21,059 bases of DNA from a virus: positions 1-21,059 of the IMG/VR virus record IMGVR_UViG_3300034018_000228; one strand, written 5' to 3'. Positions 1 through 6,930 of this stretch are shown piece after piece; position 1 is the stretch's first letter, and every line of letters begins with the position of its first letter. Below the pieces are notes generated by a model that did no database searches, was not told where the DNA came from, and was given only the letters and a program-made list of their open reading frames with translations. Made by a program: the position numbers and the translations under genes.

Positions 1-1
1 T

Positions 2-691
2 CAGGGAACACAGGGTCTTCAGGGTACTCAAGGTACTCAGGGTACTCAAGGTACTCAGGGAACACAGGGTCTTCAGGGAACACAGGGTCTTCAGGGTACT
101 CAGGGAACTCAGGGAACACAGGGTCTTCAGGGTACTCAAGGTACTCAAGGTACTCAAGGTACTCAGGGTCTTCAGGGTACTCAAGGTACTCAGGGTACTC
201 AGGGTACACAAGGCACTCAAGGTCTTCAAGGCGAGCAGGGTCTTCAGGGTACTCAAGGAACTCAAGGTACTCAAGGAACTCAAGGTACTCAAGGAACTCA
301 GGGAACTCAGGGAACACAGGGTCTTCAGGGTACTCAAGGAACTCAAGGAACTCAAGGTATACAAGGAACTCAGGGCACTCAAGGTCTTCAGGGCACACAA
401 GGTACGCAAGGAACTCAGGGAACTCAAGGTACGCAAGGAACTCAGGGAACCCAAGGGCTTCAGGGTACTCAAGGAACTCAAGGAACACAAGGAACCCAAG
501 GTCTTCAGGGTACTCAGGGTACTCAAGGAACACAAGGAACCCAAGGTCTTCAGGGTACTCAGGGTACTCAAGGAACCCAAGGTCTTCAAGGAACTCAGGG
601 CACTCAAGGGACACAGGGTCTTCAAGGAACTCAGGGCACTCAAGGGACACAGGGTCTTCAAGGAACTGGTGTTCAAGGATTACAAGGTCTG
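2..691 (+). repeat. Collagen-like (Gly-X-Gln)n array 1, 9-bp DNA periodicity
   Basis: About 76 consecutive G-X-Q triplets, continuing beyond the left window edge. X is Thr or Leu almost throughout, with one Glu (GEQ near 231). At DNA level the units are nine-base variants of GGTACTCAA and GGTCTTCAG, often paired into longer tandem blocks. The low complexity keeps several other frames open by chance. Confidence 0.9.
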
Positions 692-2902
692 GATGGTGGT
701 TTTAATAATTGGTTAGTAAAAACAACTACATACACCGCAGTTTCCGGAGACAGAATTCTAGCAGACACTTCTGGGGGAACATTCACAATTAATCTTCCGG
801 CTGCTCCTTCTACAGGCGATTTTGTAATTATTGCAGATCCAGCCGACTGGGCGGCCACCAACCTTACGGTTGGAAGAAACGGAAGCACAATCGAAGGAGT
901 TTCAGACGACGTTGCAATGGATGTGAAAGGTTTCTCTGTAGAATTTGCTTATGATGGCTCTACTTGGGAAATATTTACTGCAATTGGTGTTCAAGGTATT
1001 CAAGGTGTACAGGGTCCTCAAGGACTCCAAGGTAGACAAGGTACTCAAGGTCTTCAGGGAACTCAAGGCACTCAAGGTGTACAGGGTCCTCAAGGACTCC
1101 AAGGTAGACAAGGTACTCAAGGTCTTCAGGGAACTCAAGGCACTCAAGGTCTTCAGGGAACTCAAGGCACTCAAGGTCTTCAAGGAACACAAGGAACGCA
1201 GGGAACTCAAGGCACTCAAGGTCTTCAGGGAACTCAAGGTACTCAAGGTCTTCAAGGAACACAAGGAACGCAGGGAACTCAAGGTACTCAAGGTCTACAG
1301 GGTACTCAGGGAACTCAAGGTCTACAGGGTCCTCAGGGAACTCAAGGTCTACAGGGTAGACAGGGTGTACAAGGATTTGATGGCGGTTTGCTTACACCCG
1401 GTAGTTATGTAGTTCGTGCAGTTAAAGACATAGCACAAACTGTCACCAACGGCGCCGATACAGTTGTTACATTTTCAGATGATTTTGATCCACAGAATTG
1501 GTTCGCTTCAAATAGGTTCCAACCAACTGTTGCCGGTTATTACAATATTACTGCTCAGGTTTGGTGGGATGCTGGCGCAGTAACTAATAATCAAAACAAT
1601 ATCCAACTTAGAAAAAATGGAACTACGCAGCTAGCAATTAGTCAAGATCAAATCATGACTGGTTCTGGTTATGCAATGACATTTTCCACTATTGCATATT
1701 TTAACGGTACAACAGATTATGTCGAAGTTACTGCATTTACTGGAAATACAACTTCTCAGAACATTAATAGCAGTGCAAACGGCACATATTTTACAGCTGC
1801 ATTGTATGCATATGGCCCGCAGGGTATTCAAGGTATTCAAGGTACAACTGGAACTCAAGGTTTCCAAGGTATTCAAGGAACTCAGGGAACACAAGGTACA
1901 CAAGGGACTCAGGGCACGCAGGGTACTCAAGGCCTACAAGGTAGACAAGGTTTCCAAGGTATTCAAGGTACCCAAGGAACTCAGGGTACAACTGGATCCC
2001 AAGGTCTCCAAGGTATTCAAGGTATTCAAGGTACTCAAGGAACCCAAGGTACGACTGGATCTCAAGGCCTACAAGGTAGACAAGGTTTCCAAGGTATTCA
2101 AGGAACTCAGGGAACACAAGGTACAACTGGAACTCAAGGTTTCCAAGGTATTCAAGGTATTCAAGGTACTCAAGGAACCCAAGGTACGACTGGATCTCAA
2201 GGTCTTCAGGGAACTCAAGGAACTCAAGGAACGCAGGGTCTTCAGGGTACTCAGGGTACACAAGGTCTTCAGGGTACTCAGGGTACTCAAGGTCTTCAGG
2301 GAACTCAAGGGACACAGGGTCTTCAGGGTACTCGGGGTACACAAGGTCTTCAGGGTACTCAGGGTACTCAGGGTACTCAAGGCATTCAAGGTATTCAAGG
2401 GGTTGGCTCTCAAGGTATTGGCGGAACAGGTTCACAGGGTGTTCAAGGTATCCAAGGTACATCAGGACCGTCTACTACGATTAACGCGTCTGACGATACC
2501 ACCACTAATGCGACTCATTACCCAGTATTCGTAGCAGCGGCTGGATCGAATCAAACGGCAGAAGTTTCTACAACTAAACTGTATTTCAATCCTTCGACCG
2601 GTGATCTCTCGGCGACTAACTTCAACTCGCTTTCAGACGAAACGTTTAAAGAAAACTTTATGTCTATTGATAACAGCTTTGATATTCTAGAAAGAATAAA
2701 TACATATAGTTTCGATTGGAAAGATAACAAAACTAAGAGTTACGGTGTGATTGCGCAGGAACTTGAAAAGATAATGCCAGAACTCGTGAAAACAAACGGA
2801 AACGGTTGGAAGACGGTTGCATATACTCCACTTATTGCGATCTTAATAGAAGCAGTTAAGAGACTAAAAGCCGATATCGAAAACATAAAGAGAGATAACT
2901 AA
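2..2902 (+). CDS. Collagen-like tail fibre with C1q-like and S74 chaperone domains (5' partial)
   Basis: The frame is open from base 2, so the Met at 917 is internal and the true start lies upstream; 966 residues are visible. In visible numbering: Gly-X-Gln array about 1-229, a small beta-rich domain 230-328 (LPAAPSTGDFVII, typical of marine phage fibres), a second array 329-458, a C1q/TNF-like beta-sandwich about 462-603 (FQPTVAGYYNITAQV, RKNGTTQ, TYFTAALYA), a third array 605-820, a linker with THYPVFVAAAGSNQT, then an S74 intramolecular-chaperone domain from about Ser878 (SDETFKEN; GVIAQELEKIMPEL) ending in a short coiled coil. S74 domains trimerise the fibre and then cleave themselves off, expected here next to Ser878. 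The protein is probably a trimeric receptor-binding or side fibre of the virion. X is mostly Thr or Leu; the arrays contain no Lys and very little Pro. The stop overlaps the next start (TAATG). Confidence 0.88.
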   Translation, partial: QGTQGLQGTQGTQGTQGTQGTQGLQGTQGLQGTQGTQGTQGLQGTQGTQGTQGTQGLQGTQGTQGTQGTQGTQGLQGEQGLQGTQGTQGTQGTQGTQGTQGTQGTQGLQGTQGTQGTQGIQGTQGTQGLQGTQGTQGTQGTQGTQGTQGTQGLQGTQGTQGTQGTQGLQGTQGTQGTQGTQGLQGTQGTQGTQGLQGTQGTQGTQGLQGTQGTQGTQGLQGTGVQGLQGLDGGFNNWLVKTTTYTAVSGDRILADTSGGTFTINLPAAPSTGDFVIIADPADWAATNLTVGRNGSTIEGVSDDVAMDVKGFSVEFAYDGSTWEIFTAIGVQGIQGVQGPQGLQGRQGTQGLQGTQGTQGVQGPQGLQGRQGTQGLQGTQGTQGLQGTQGTQGLQGTQGTQGTQGTQGLQGTQGTQGLQGTQGTQGTQGTQGLQGTQGTQGLQGPQGTQGLQGRQGVQGFDGGLLTPGSYVVRAVKDIAQTVTNGADTVVTFSDDFDPQNWFASNRFQPTVAGYYNITAQVWWDAGAVTNNQNNIQLRKNGTTQLAISQDQIMTGSGYAMTFSTIAYFNGTTDYVEVTAFTGNTTSQNINSSANGTYFTAALYAYGPQGIQGIQGTTGTQGFQGIQGTQGTQGTQGTQGTQGTQGLQGRQGFQGIQGTQGTQGTTGSQGLQGIQGIQGTQGTQGTTGSQGLQGRQGFQGIQGTQGTQGTTGTQGFQGIQGIQGTQGTQGTTGSQGLQGTQGTQGTQGLQGTQGTQGLQGTQGTQGLQGTQGTQGLQGTRGTQGLQGTQGTQGTQGIQGIQGVGSQGIGGTGSQGVQGIQGTSGPSTTINASDDTTTNATHYPVFVAAAGSNQTAEVSTTKLYFNPSTGDLSATNFNSLSDETFKENFMSIDNSFDILERINTYSFDWKDNKTKSYGVIAQELEKIMPELVKTNGNGWKTVAYTPLIAILIEAVKRLKADIENIKRDN
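986..1381 (+). repeat. Collagen-like (Gly-X-Gln)n array 2
   Basis: About 43 G-X-Q triplets between the first small beta domain and the C1q-like domain. The array holds GPQ and GRQ triplets besides GTQ and GLQ. It includes a perfect 72-base tandem duplication, listed separately. Confidence 0.88.
1001..1144 (+). repeat. Perfect 72-bp tandem duplication inside the fibre gene
   Basis: Bases 1001-1072 and 1073-1144 are identical by eye. Each copy encodes 24 residues (eight G-X-Q triplets, including GPQ, GLQ and GRQ). Being in frame and exact, it points to recent unequal recombination or replication slippage that lengthened the fibre stalk. Confidence 0.85.
1814..2461 (+). repeat. Collagen-like (Gly-X-Gln)n array 3
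   Basis: About 72 triplets between the C1q-like domain and the S74 linker. It differs from array 1 by frequent GIQ, GFQ and GRQ units and recurrent GTT-GSQ or GTT-GTQ pairs, which keep the Gly-X-Y register. A segment at 2008-2067 recurs exactly at 2143-2202 (135 bases, 45 residues apart), showing block duplication. Near its end the array becomes GVG-SQG-like and less regular. Confidence 0.85.
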
Positions 2903-3171
2903 TGCCAGTATCGTTAAGGACGTTAGTAGGAGTTAATGTTAGTATTGGCGGAATAACCGCTGATGGCGCAGGAAATATAGGCATTGGGACGTTAATCCCA
3001 TCTCAAAAACTGCACGTGGAAGGCAATGTTAGAATAACTGGAGCCATATATGACAGCACAAATTCACCTGGATCTTTTGGACAAGTATTACACTCTTCTG
3101 CAAACAGTGTCTTTTGGGATACACCTGTAACGACGGCAGACGCAGTTGCATACGCAATCGCATTGGGTTAA
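2902..3171 (+). CDS. Small tail-fibre-like protein
   Basis: An 89-residue protein whose ATG overlaps the stop of the collagen-like fibre (TAATG), so translation is probably coupled. The body (GNIGIGTLIPSQKLHVEGN, RITGAIYDSTNSPG, GQVLHSSANSVFWDT) is a module usually found inside much longer marine phage fibre proteins, ahead of repeats or an S74 domain. Here it stands alone and stops shortly after TTADAVAYAIALG. No signal peptide or membrane segment is visible. It may be a small fibre subunit or adaptor, or the surviving N-terminal part of a fibre gene cut short by recombination. Expression looks intact: ORF, start and coupling are all clean. Confidence 0.7.
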   Translation: MPVSLRTLVGVNVSIGGITADGAGNIGIGTLIPSQKLHVEGNVRITGAIYDSTNSPGSFGQVLHSSANSVFWDTPVTTADAVAYAIALG

Positions 3172-3192
3172 ATAATCAACGCTATCGTGGCA

Positions 3193-3200
3193 GATAAATA
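3193..3200 (+). promoter_or_regulatory. Possible late promoter (GATAAATA) ahead of the carbohydrate cassette
   Basis: The only sizeable gap upstream of the five-gene cassette (3172-3243) contains GATAAATA, one base off the T4 late -10 element TATAAATA. The stretch TTTTATAAATAGA shared by the two clearer promoters in this window is not present, so this is weaker. A small hairpin (TAGTT 3205-3209 with AACTA 3215-3219) follows. The ribosome site GGAG at 3228-3231 is 12 bases before the start at 3244. No terminator is visible here. Confidence 0.4.
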
Positions 3201-3243
3201 AATGTAGTTGAGATAACTATATTATGCGGAGACTTATTACACT

Positions 3244-4308
3244 ATGTCATTTTTTGAACACATAAAAGATTCATATCAAGTAGAGCAAACATACAGATAT
3301 GAAACTTCTATCACTCTAGCACAACAAGCATTAACGGACGGCGGCAGCATTCATCCGCTTATCGTTCCAGTCGAACTCACCGGTGGAACTGGTCTCATGA
3401 ACCCATCCATCTTGGTTCATAATGATAAATTGATTGTTAATGTAAGATGCACCAACTATCTATTCTATCATTCAGAGAAAAAGAAATTCGTCCATCCTTG
3501 GGGGCCTCTAACATATCTTCACCCCGAAGACGATATGAAGCTTCGCACTGAAAACTACTACTGCGAACTTGATGATAACTATAACATTACTAGATTCAAT
3601 CACGTAGATACTTCAAGATTGGACAAAGAACCAATCTGGGACTTCGTAGGACTTGAAGACGCAAGACTCGTGGAATGGGGCGGAAAGCTCTATATGACTG
3701 GAGTTCGTAGAGATACGACTACAAACGGACAGGGTCGTATGGAACTGTCAGAGATAGAAGTTCTGGAAAACGAAGTCATAGAAGTGTCAAGAACTCGTAT
3801 CGGTGCACCTGGTGAAGACAAGTCTTATTGCGAAAAGAATTGGATGCCAGTTCTAGATCAAAACTATACGTACATAAAGTGGTGCAACCCAACAGAAGTA
3901 GTTCTTGTAGATATAGAAAAATCTAAAGCAGAAACAGCCTTTCTTAGCGAGAAGCGTCTGTTTAATGGAAATCCTAAGGGTCTTACAGAACCTCGTGGAG
4001 GATCGCAAGTCATTCCGTTCGGTGATCACTATATTGCTCTTACTCACGAGGTGGATCTGTTTAAAGGAGAGAAGCGAGTAAAGGACGGAGTATATCGGCA
4101 TCGCTTTATAGTATGGGATAGGAACTGGGACATAGTAGGTTTCTCTGATGACTTTACCATTATGGGAGGACATACTGAGTTTACGTGCGGAATGTGTCAC
4201 CATAAAGGAAAGATCCTCATCACGTTTGGTTTTCAAGACAACGTTGCATACGTATTAGAAACTCCATATGCAACCGTAGAAAAGTTTTTAAATTATGCAA
4301 AGGGTTAA
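3244..4308 (+). CDS. GH130-like five-bladed beta-propeller glycosidase/phosphorylase-type protein
   Basis: A 354-residue protein with the look of the GH130/DUF377 group (beta-mannoside phosphorylases and hydrolases; five-bladed propeller). Visible elements in order: GGTGLMNPSILVHNDKLIV near the N-terminus, the GLEDARLVEW motif at 136-145 corresponding to the family's E-D-P-R box with its general-acid Asp (here Asp139), YCEKNWMPVL, LTEPRGGSQVIPF, VWDRNWDI, and a closing blade HHKGKILITFGFQDN. The Pro of the E-D-P-R box is Ala. No signal peptide is seen, so it acts in the cytoplasm or is built into the virion. It is a full-length paralogue of the C-terminal domain of the next gene, 1 base downstream. 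Whether it cleaves, phosphorolyses or only binds a sugar cannot be decided; the fold assignment is more secure than the activity. Confidence 0.7.
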   Translation: MSFFEHIKDSYQVEQTYRYETSITLAQQALTDGGSIHPLIVPVELTGGTGLMNPSILVHNDKLIVNVRCTNYLFYHSEKKKFVHPWGPLTYLHPEDDMKLRTENYYCELDDNYNITRFNHVDTSRLDKEPIWDFVGLEDARLVEWGGKLYMTGVRRDTTTNGQGRMELSEIEVLENEVIEVSRTRIGAPGEDKSYCEKNWMPVLDQNYTYIKWCNPTEVVLVDIEKSKAETAFLSEKRLFNGNPKGLTEPRGGSQVIPFGDHYIALTHEVDLFKGEKRVKDGVYRHRFIVWDRNWDIVGFSDDFTIMGGHTEFTCGMCHHKGKILITFGFQDNVAYVLETPYATVEKFLNYAKG

Positions 4309-4309
4309 T

Positions 4310-5911
4310 ATGCTTGAAGAAATGAAACAATTGATCACGATGTTTGCTCTTAACCCTAGTGATCCAGAAGTAAGTTTTACTCTAGGATCTTACTATGAGG
4401 ATCTGGGGCAGTATTCTTCGGCTGGTTCTTATTACTTAAGAACAGCAGAAAGAACAGAGAACCGTCTTCTGTCATATGAGAGCCTAATAAGGTTTGCAGC
4501 ATGTACTGCTTCACTAGGAAGACGTAGATATTCAACAAAGGGTATGCTAAACTTTGCGATATCGCATATGCCTGATAGACCCGAAGCATATTTAATTCTA
4601 AGTAAGTTCATAGAAAATAACGAAACGAACGATGAGAAGTGGTTCACCGCGTACTCTCTAGTGTGCACCGCATTATCTATTAAAGACATAGATAATTTAA
4701 AACCCTTGAGATTTAAAACTATTTTTGAAGGAAAGTATTCACTTCTTTTGCAAAAAGCGCATGCTGGTTTTAACAGCGGTTTCATTGAAGAAGCAAGAGA
4801 GATATTACTATCGTTAACAAAGATCAAGGACGTTCCGAACCACATAAAAAGAGATGCGTTAAAGAATCTTATGCAGATCAAAAAAGAAAACGAAAGAGCT
4901 AACTACTATCACAACTCTTCAGATTTAAAGGATGTATATAGTTCTAGTCTTTCCAAATATGTTTTGGAAAAGGGAGGATCCGTGCATTCTATCGTAGTTC
5001 CTCATTCTGTTTCTAAAGGAGTTGCGACTACAAATGCTTCCGTGTTTGTTGATGATAAAGAGAGAGTCTTTGTAAACTTAAGAGAAACAAACTACACACT
5101 CTACTACAGTAATAAGTTTCCAGAAAAAGACGGTCCTCTCAAATATCTATATTCCGACAACGACATTAATATCAGATCCGAAAACGTCGTGTGCAGATTA
5201 GACGATCGACTTAATGTTATAACTGCAGATCGCGTTGACATGAGACTCAATGAGAATCCTAACTGGTTCTACATTGGATTGGAAGATGCTAGGTTTGTAG
5301 AGTGGGATGGAAAGAAGTATCTATGTGGAGTAAGAAGGGACCACATACTAGAAGGTAAGGGTCGTATGGATCTTTCACAGATCGAGATAACCGAGAATGG
5401 CGTAGTCGAAGTAGAACGTTTTTCAATTCCTGCGCCAGGAAACGACGATACCTATTGTGAAAAGAACTGGATGCCTGTTCTAGATAAACCGTTCCAATGG
5501 GTGAAGTGGTCTAACCCAACTCAGATAGTTTCATTTGATACTAAAACTCTAAAGACCGAGACCGTTCACTTGGAAGAGTCTAAGACTTATCGGTTTCCTC
5601 GAGACTTAAGAGGCGGTTCTCATATTCTTCCTTGGAATGACGATTACTACATAGGTGTTACTCACGAGTGCTTATATAGCGGCAAGGATAGCGGAAGAAG
5701 ATACTTTCAGCGAATCGTAGTCTGGGATAGAAACTGGAACATCGTATGCTCTACTCGTGACTTTACTATGATGGGTGGTACTATTGAGTTTGTATCTGGT
5801 ATTGCTTACCATAAGAATGACGTACTTATATCCTATGGCTATGAAGATAATGCTTCTTACATACTAAGAATACCTAGAGACGTGTTTGATGATTTTATTT
5901 TGAGAGGGTAA
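4310..5911 (+). CDS. TPR domain fused to GH130-like beta-propeller
   Basis: I choose ATG 4310 (533 aa) over the in-frame ATG 4295: it follows the previous stop by one base, has AAGGG at 4299-4304 upstream, and gives the start MLEEMK, which matches the start MLKEK of the paralogous next gene. Residues about 1-190 are helical TPR-like repeats (YYEDLGQYSSAGSYYLRTAERT at 28-49, then RPEAYLILSKF). Residues about 210-533 are a GH130-like propeller closely matching the preceding gene: IGLEDARFVEW (Asp326), YCEKNWMPVLD, DLRGGSHILPW, VWDRNWNIV, HKNDVLISYGYEDN. The TPR part may bind a partner or position the enzyme. Again Ala replaces the Pro of the E-D-P-R box, so any catalytic role is unproven. Confidence 0.7.
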   Translation: MLEEMKQLITMFALNPSDPEVSFTLGSYYEDLGQYSSAGSYYLRTAERTENRLLSYESLIRFAACTASLGRRRYSTKGMLNFAISHMPDRPEAYLILSKFIENNETNDEKWFTAYSLVCTALSIKDIDNLKPLRFKTIFEGKYSLLLQKAHAGFNSGFIEEAREILLSLTKIKDVPNHIKRDALKNLMQIKKENERANYYHNSSDLKDVYSSSLSKYVLEKGGSVHSIVVPHSVSKGVATTNASVFVDDKERVFVNLRETNYTLYYSNKFPEKDGPLKYLYSDNDINIRSENVVCRLDDRLNVITADRVDMRLNENPNWFYIGLEDARFVEWDGKKYLCGVRRDHILEGKGRMDLSQIEITENGVVEVERFSIPAPGNDDTYCEKNWMPVLDKPFQWVKWSNPTQIVSFDTKTLKTETVHLEESKTYRFPRDLRGGSHILPWNDDYYIGVTHECLYSGKDSGRRYFQRIVVWDRNWNIVCSTRDFTMMGGTIEFVSGIAYHKNDVLISYGYEDNASYILRIPRDVFDDFILRG

Positions 5912-5912
5912 C

Positions 5913-6929
5913 ATGCTTAAAGAAAAGATTAACACTTATATAAGTGATCCAGGAAACGCTCAGTACAACTACGATCTTGGAAAAGAGTATGAAATCCTTC
6001 AGCAGTATTCTTCTGCCTGTGGATACTTTCTAAGAGCGGCAGATAGGACAGATGACGTAGAACTTATCTATAATTCTCTAGTGTCAGCTGCAAAGTCATT
6101 GATAGAACATGGCGATAGTTTTGCGATGGCAGAGAAAATTTTAAAGAATGCATTGAACGTTGACTCGTCAAGAATAGATGCGTTTTATATGTTACTGCTA
6201 ATATATAAATATATTGGAAAAGAAGATGATTTTATGAACATACATCCGTTCTTTCTTAAAGCAAAAGAAAAGAACACTAAGAGTGAGATATATGATATGG
6301 TAAATTTGAACGACATAATGAAAAAGTATATTCCTTCGGTTGGTACTATTAGACATTCGGAAGACCAGCCGCAAAAAAATTTCAAACACATGATAGAGAA
6401 AGAGTTCGCGATCGCGGCTTCGTCTCCTAGTGACATTCACGAACACCTTCCAGTTCTATATGAACTAGCTAAAGATTGTAATCATATAATAGAGATGGGT
6501 GTAAGAACCGGAATAAGTACACGAGCATTCTTAAGAGTTGATGCGAGACTAATTTCATATGACATCGTAACAGATCAAAAAGTAGTAGATCTAATCAACG
6601 AGGCAAAGAAAGCTGGAAAGGATGCTACATTCATCGAAGCAGACGTTCTTAAGATTGATATCGAAGAAACAGACCTGCTCTTCATTGATACTTGGCATAC
6701 ATACGAGCAGTTAAAACAAGAGCTTTCACTTCATGGAAATAAGTCTAGAAAATACATGGTGTTCCACGATACAAATACTTTTGGTCTAAAGAACGAGGGA
6801 GGCCAAGCATACAGTACTTCTCAAGGTCTTCTTCCAGCTATAATAGAGTTTCTCATGGTTAACCCTCACTGGAGATTCAAAAAATTCTTAACAAACAACA
6901 ACGGTTTAACTGTTTTAGAAAGGTTATAA
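5913..6929 (+). CDS. TPR domain fused to class I SAM-dependent methyltransferase (Methyltransf_24/CmcI-like)
   Basis: A 338-residue protein starting one base after the previous stop, with GAGAGGG as ribosome site. Residues about 1-130 are a TPR-like domain paralogous to that of the preceding gene (QYSSACGYFLRAADRT at 31-46). Residues about 165-338 form a Rossmann methyltransferase: SAM-binding motif IIEMGVRTGIS (Glu194, Gly196, Gly200), DVLKIDIEETDLLFIDTWHTY with Asp259 and His262, and YMVFHDT with His285-Asp286. That Asp/His pattern is typical of the metal-dependent CmcI/rhamnosyl O-methyltransferase group, which often act on sugar hydroxyls. Context (glycosyltransferase directly downstream) favours O-methylation of a sugar, as inference. 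The product and acceptor are unknown. Confidence 0.75.
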   Translation: MLKEKINTYISDPGNAQYNYDLGKEYEILQQYSSACGYFLRAADRTDDVELIYNSLVSAAKSLIEHGDSFAMAEKILKNALNVDSSRIDAFYMLLLIYKYIGKEDDFMNIHPFFLKAKEKNTKSEIYDMVNLNDIMKKYIPSVGTIRHSEDQPQKNFKHMIEKEFAIAASSPSDIHEHLPVLYELAKDCNHIIEMGVRTGISTRAFLRVDARLISYDIVTDQKVVDLINEAKKAGKDATFIEADVLKIDIEETDLLFIDTWHTYEQLKQELSLHGNKSRKYMVFHDTNTFGLKNEGGQAYSTSQGLLPAIIEFLMVNPHWRFKKFLTNNNGLTVLERL

Positions 6930-6930
6930 T

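Noticed and set aside
2-690. Repeat block resembling a CRISPR array or noncoding satellite
   Set aside because: Period is 9 bases with no unique spacers, and it is in frame with a coding fibre protein.
917-919. Met at 917 as the start of the fibre gene
   Set aside because: The same frame is open back to base 2 with continuous collagen-like sequence and a folded domain upstream; no ribosome site precedes 917.
902-2534. Long Leu/Ser/Thr-, Leu/Glu- or Lys/Val-rich open frames on both strands across the fibre arrays
   Set aside because: The 9-bp repeat lacks stop codons in other frames too; compositions are those of translated repeats and the Gly-X-Gln frame continues through them with real domains on both sides.
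4295-4309. ATG 4295 as start of the TPR-propeller gene
   Set aside because: It overlaps the previous gene by 14 bases, and the ATG at 4310 gives the N-terminus matching its paralogue at 5913.
6204-6211. TATAAATA inside the TPR-methyltransferase gene
   Set aside because: It lies in mid-gene, encoding ordinary residues (IYKYI), with no gene start shortly downstream.
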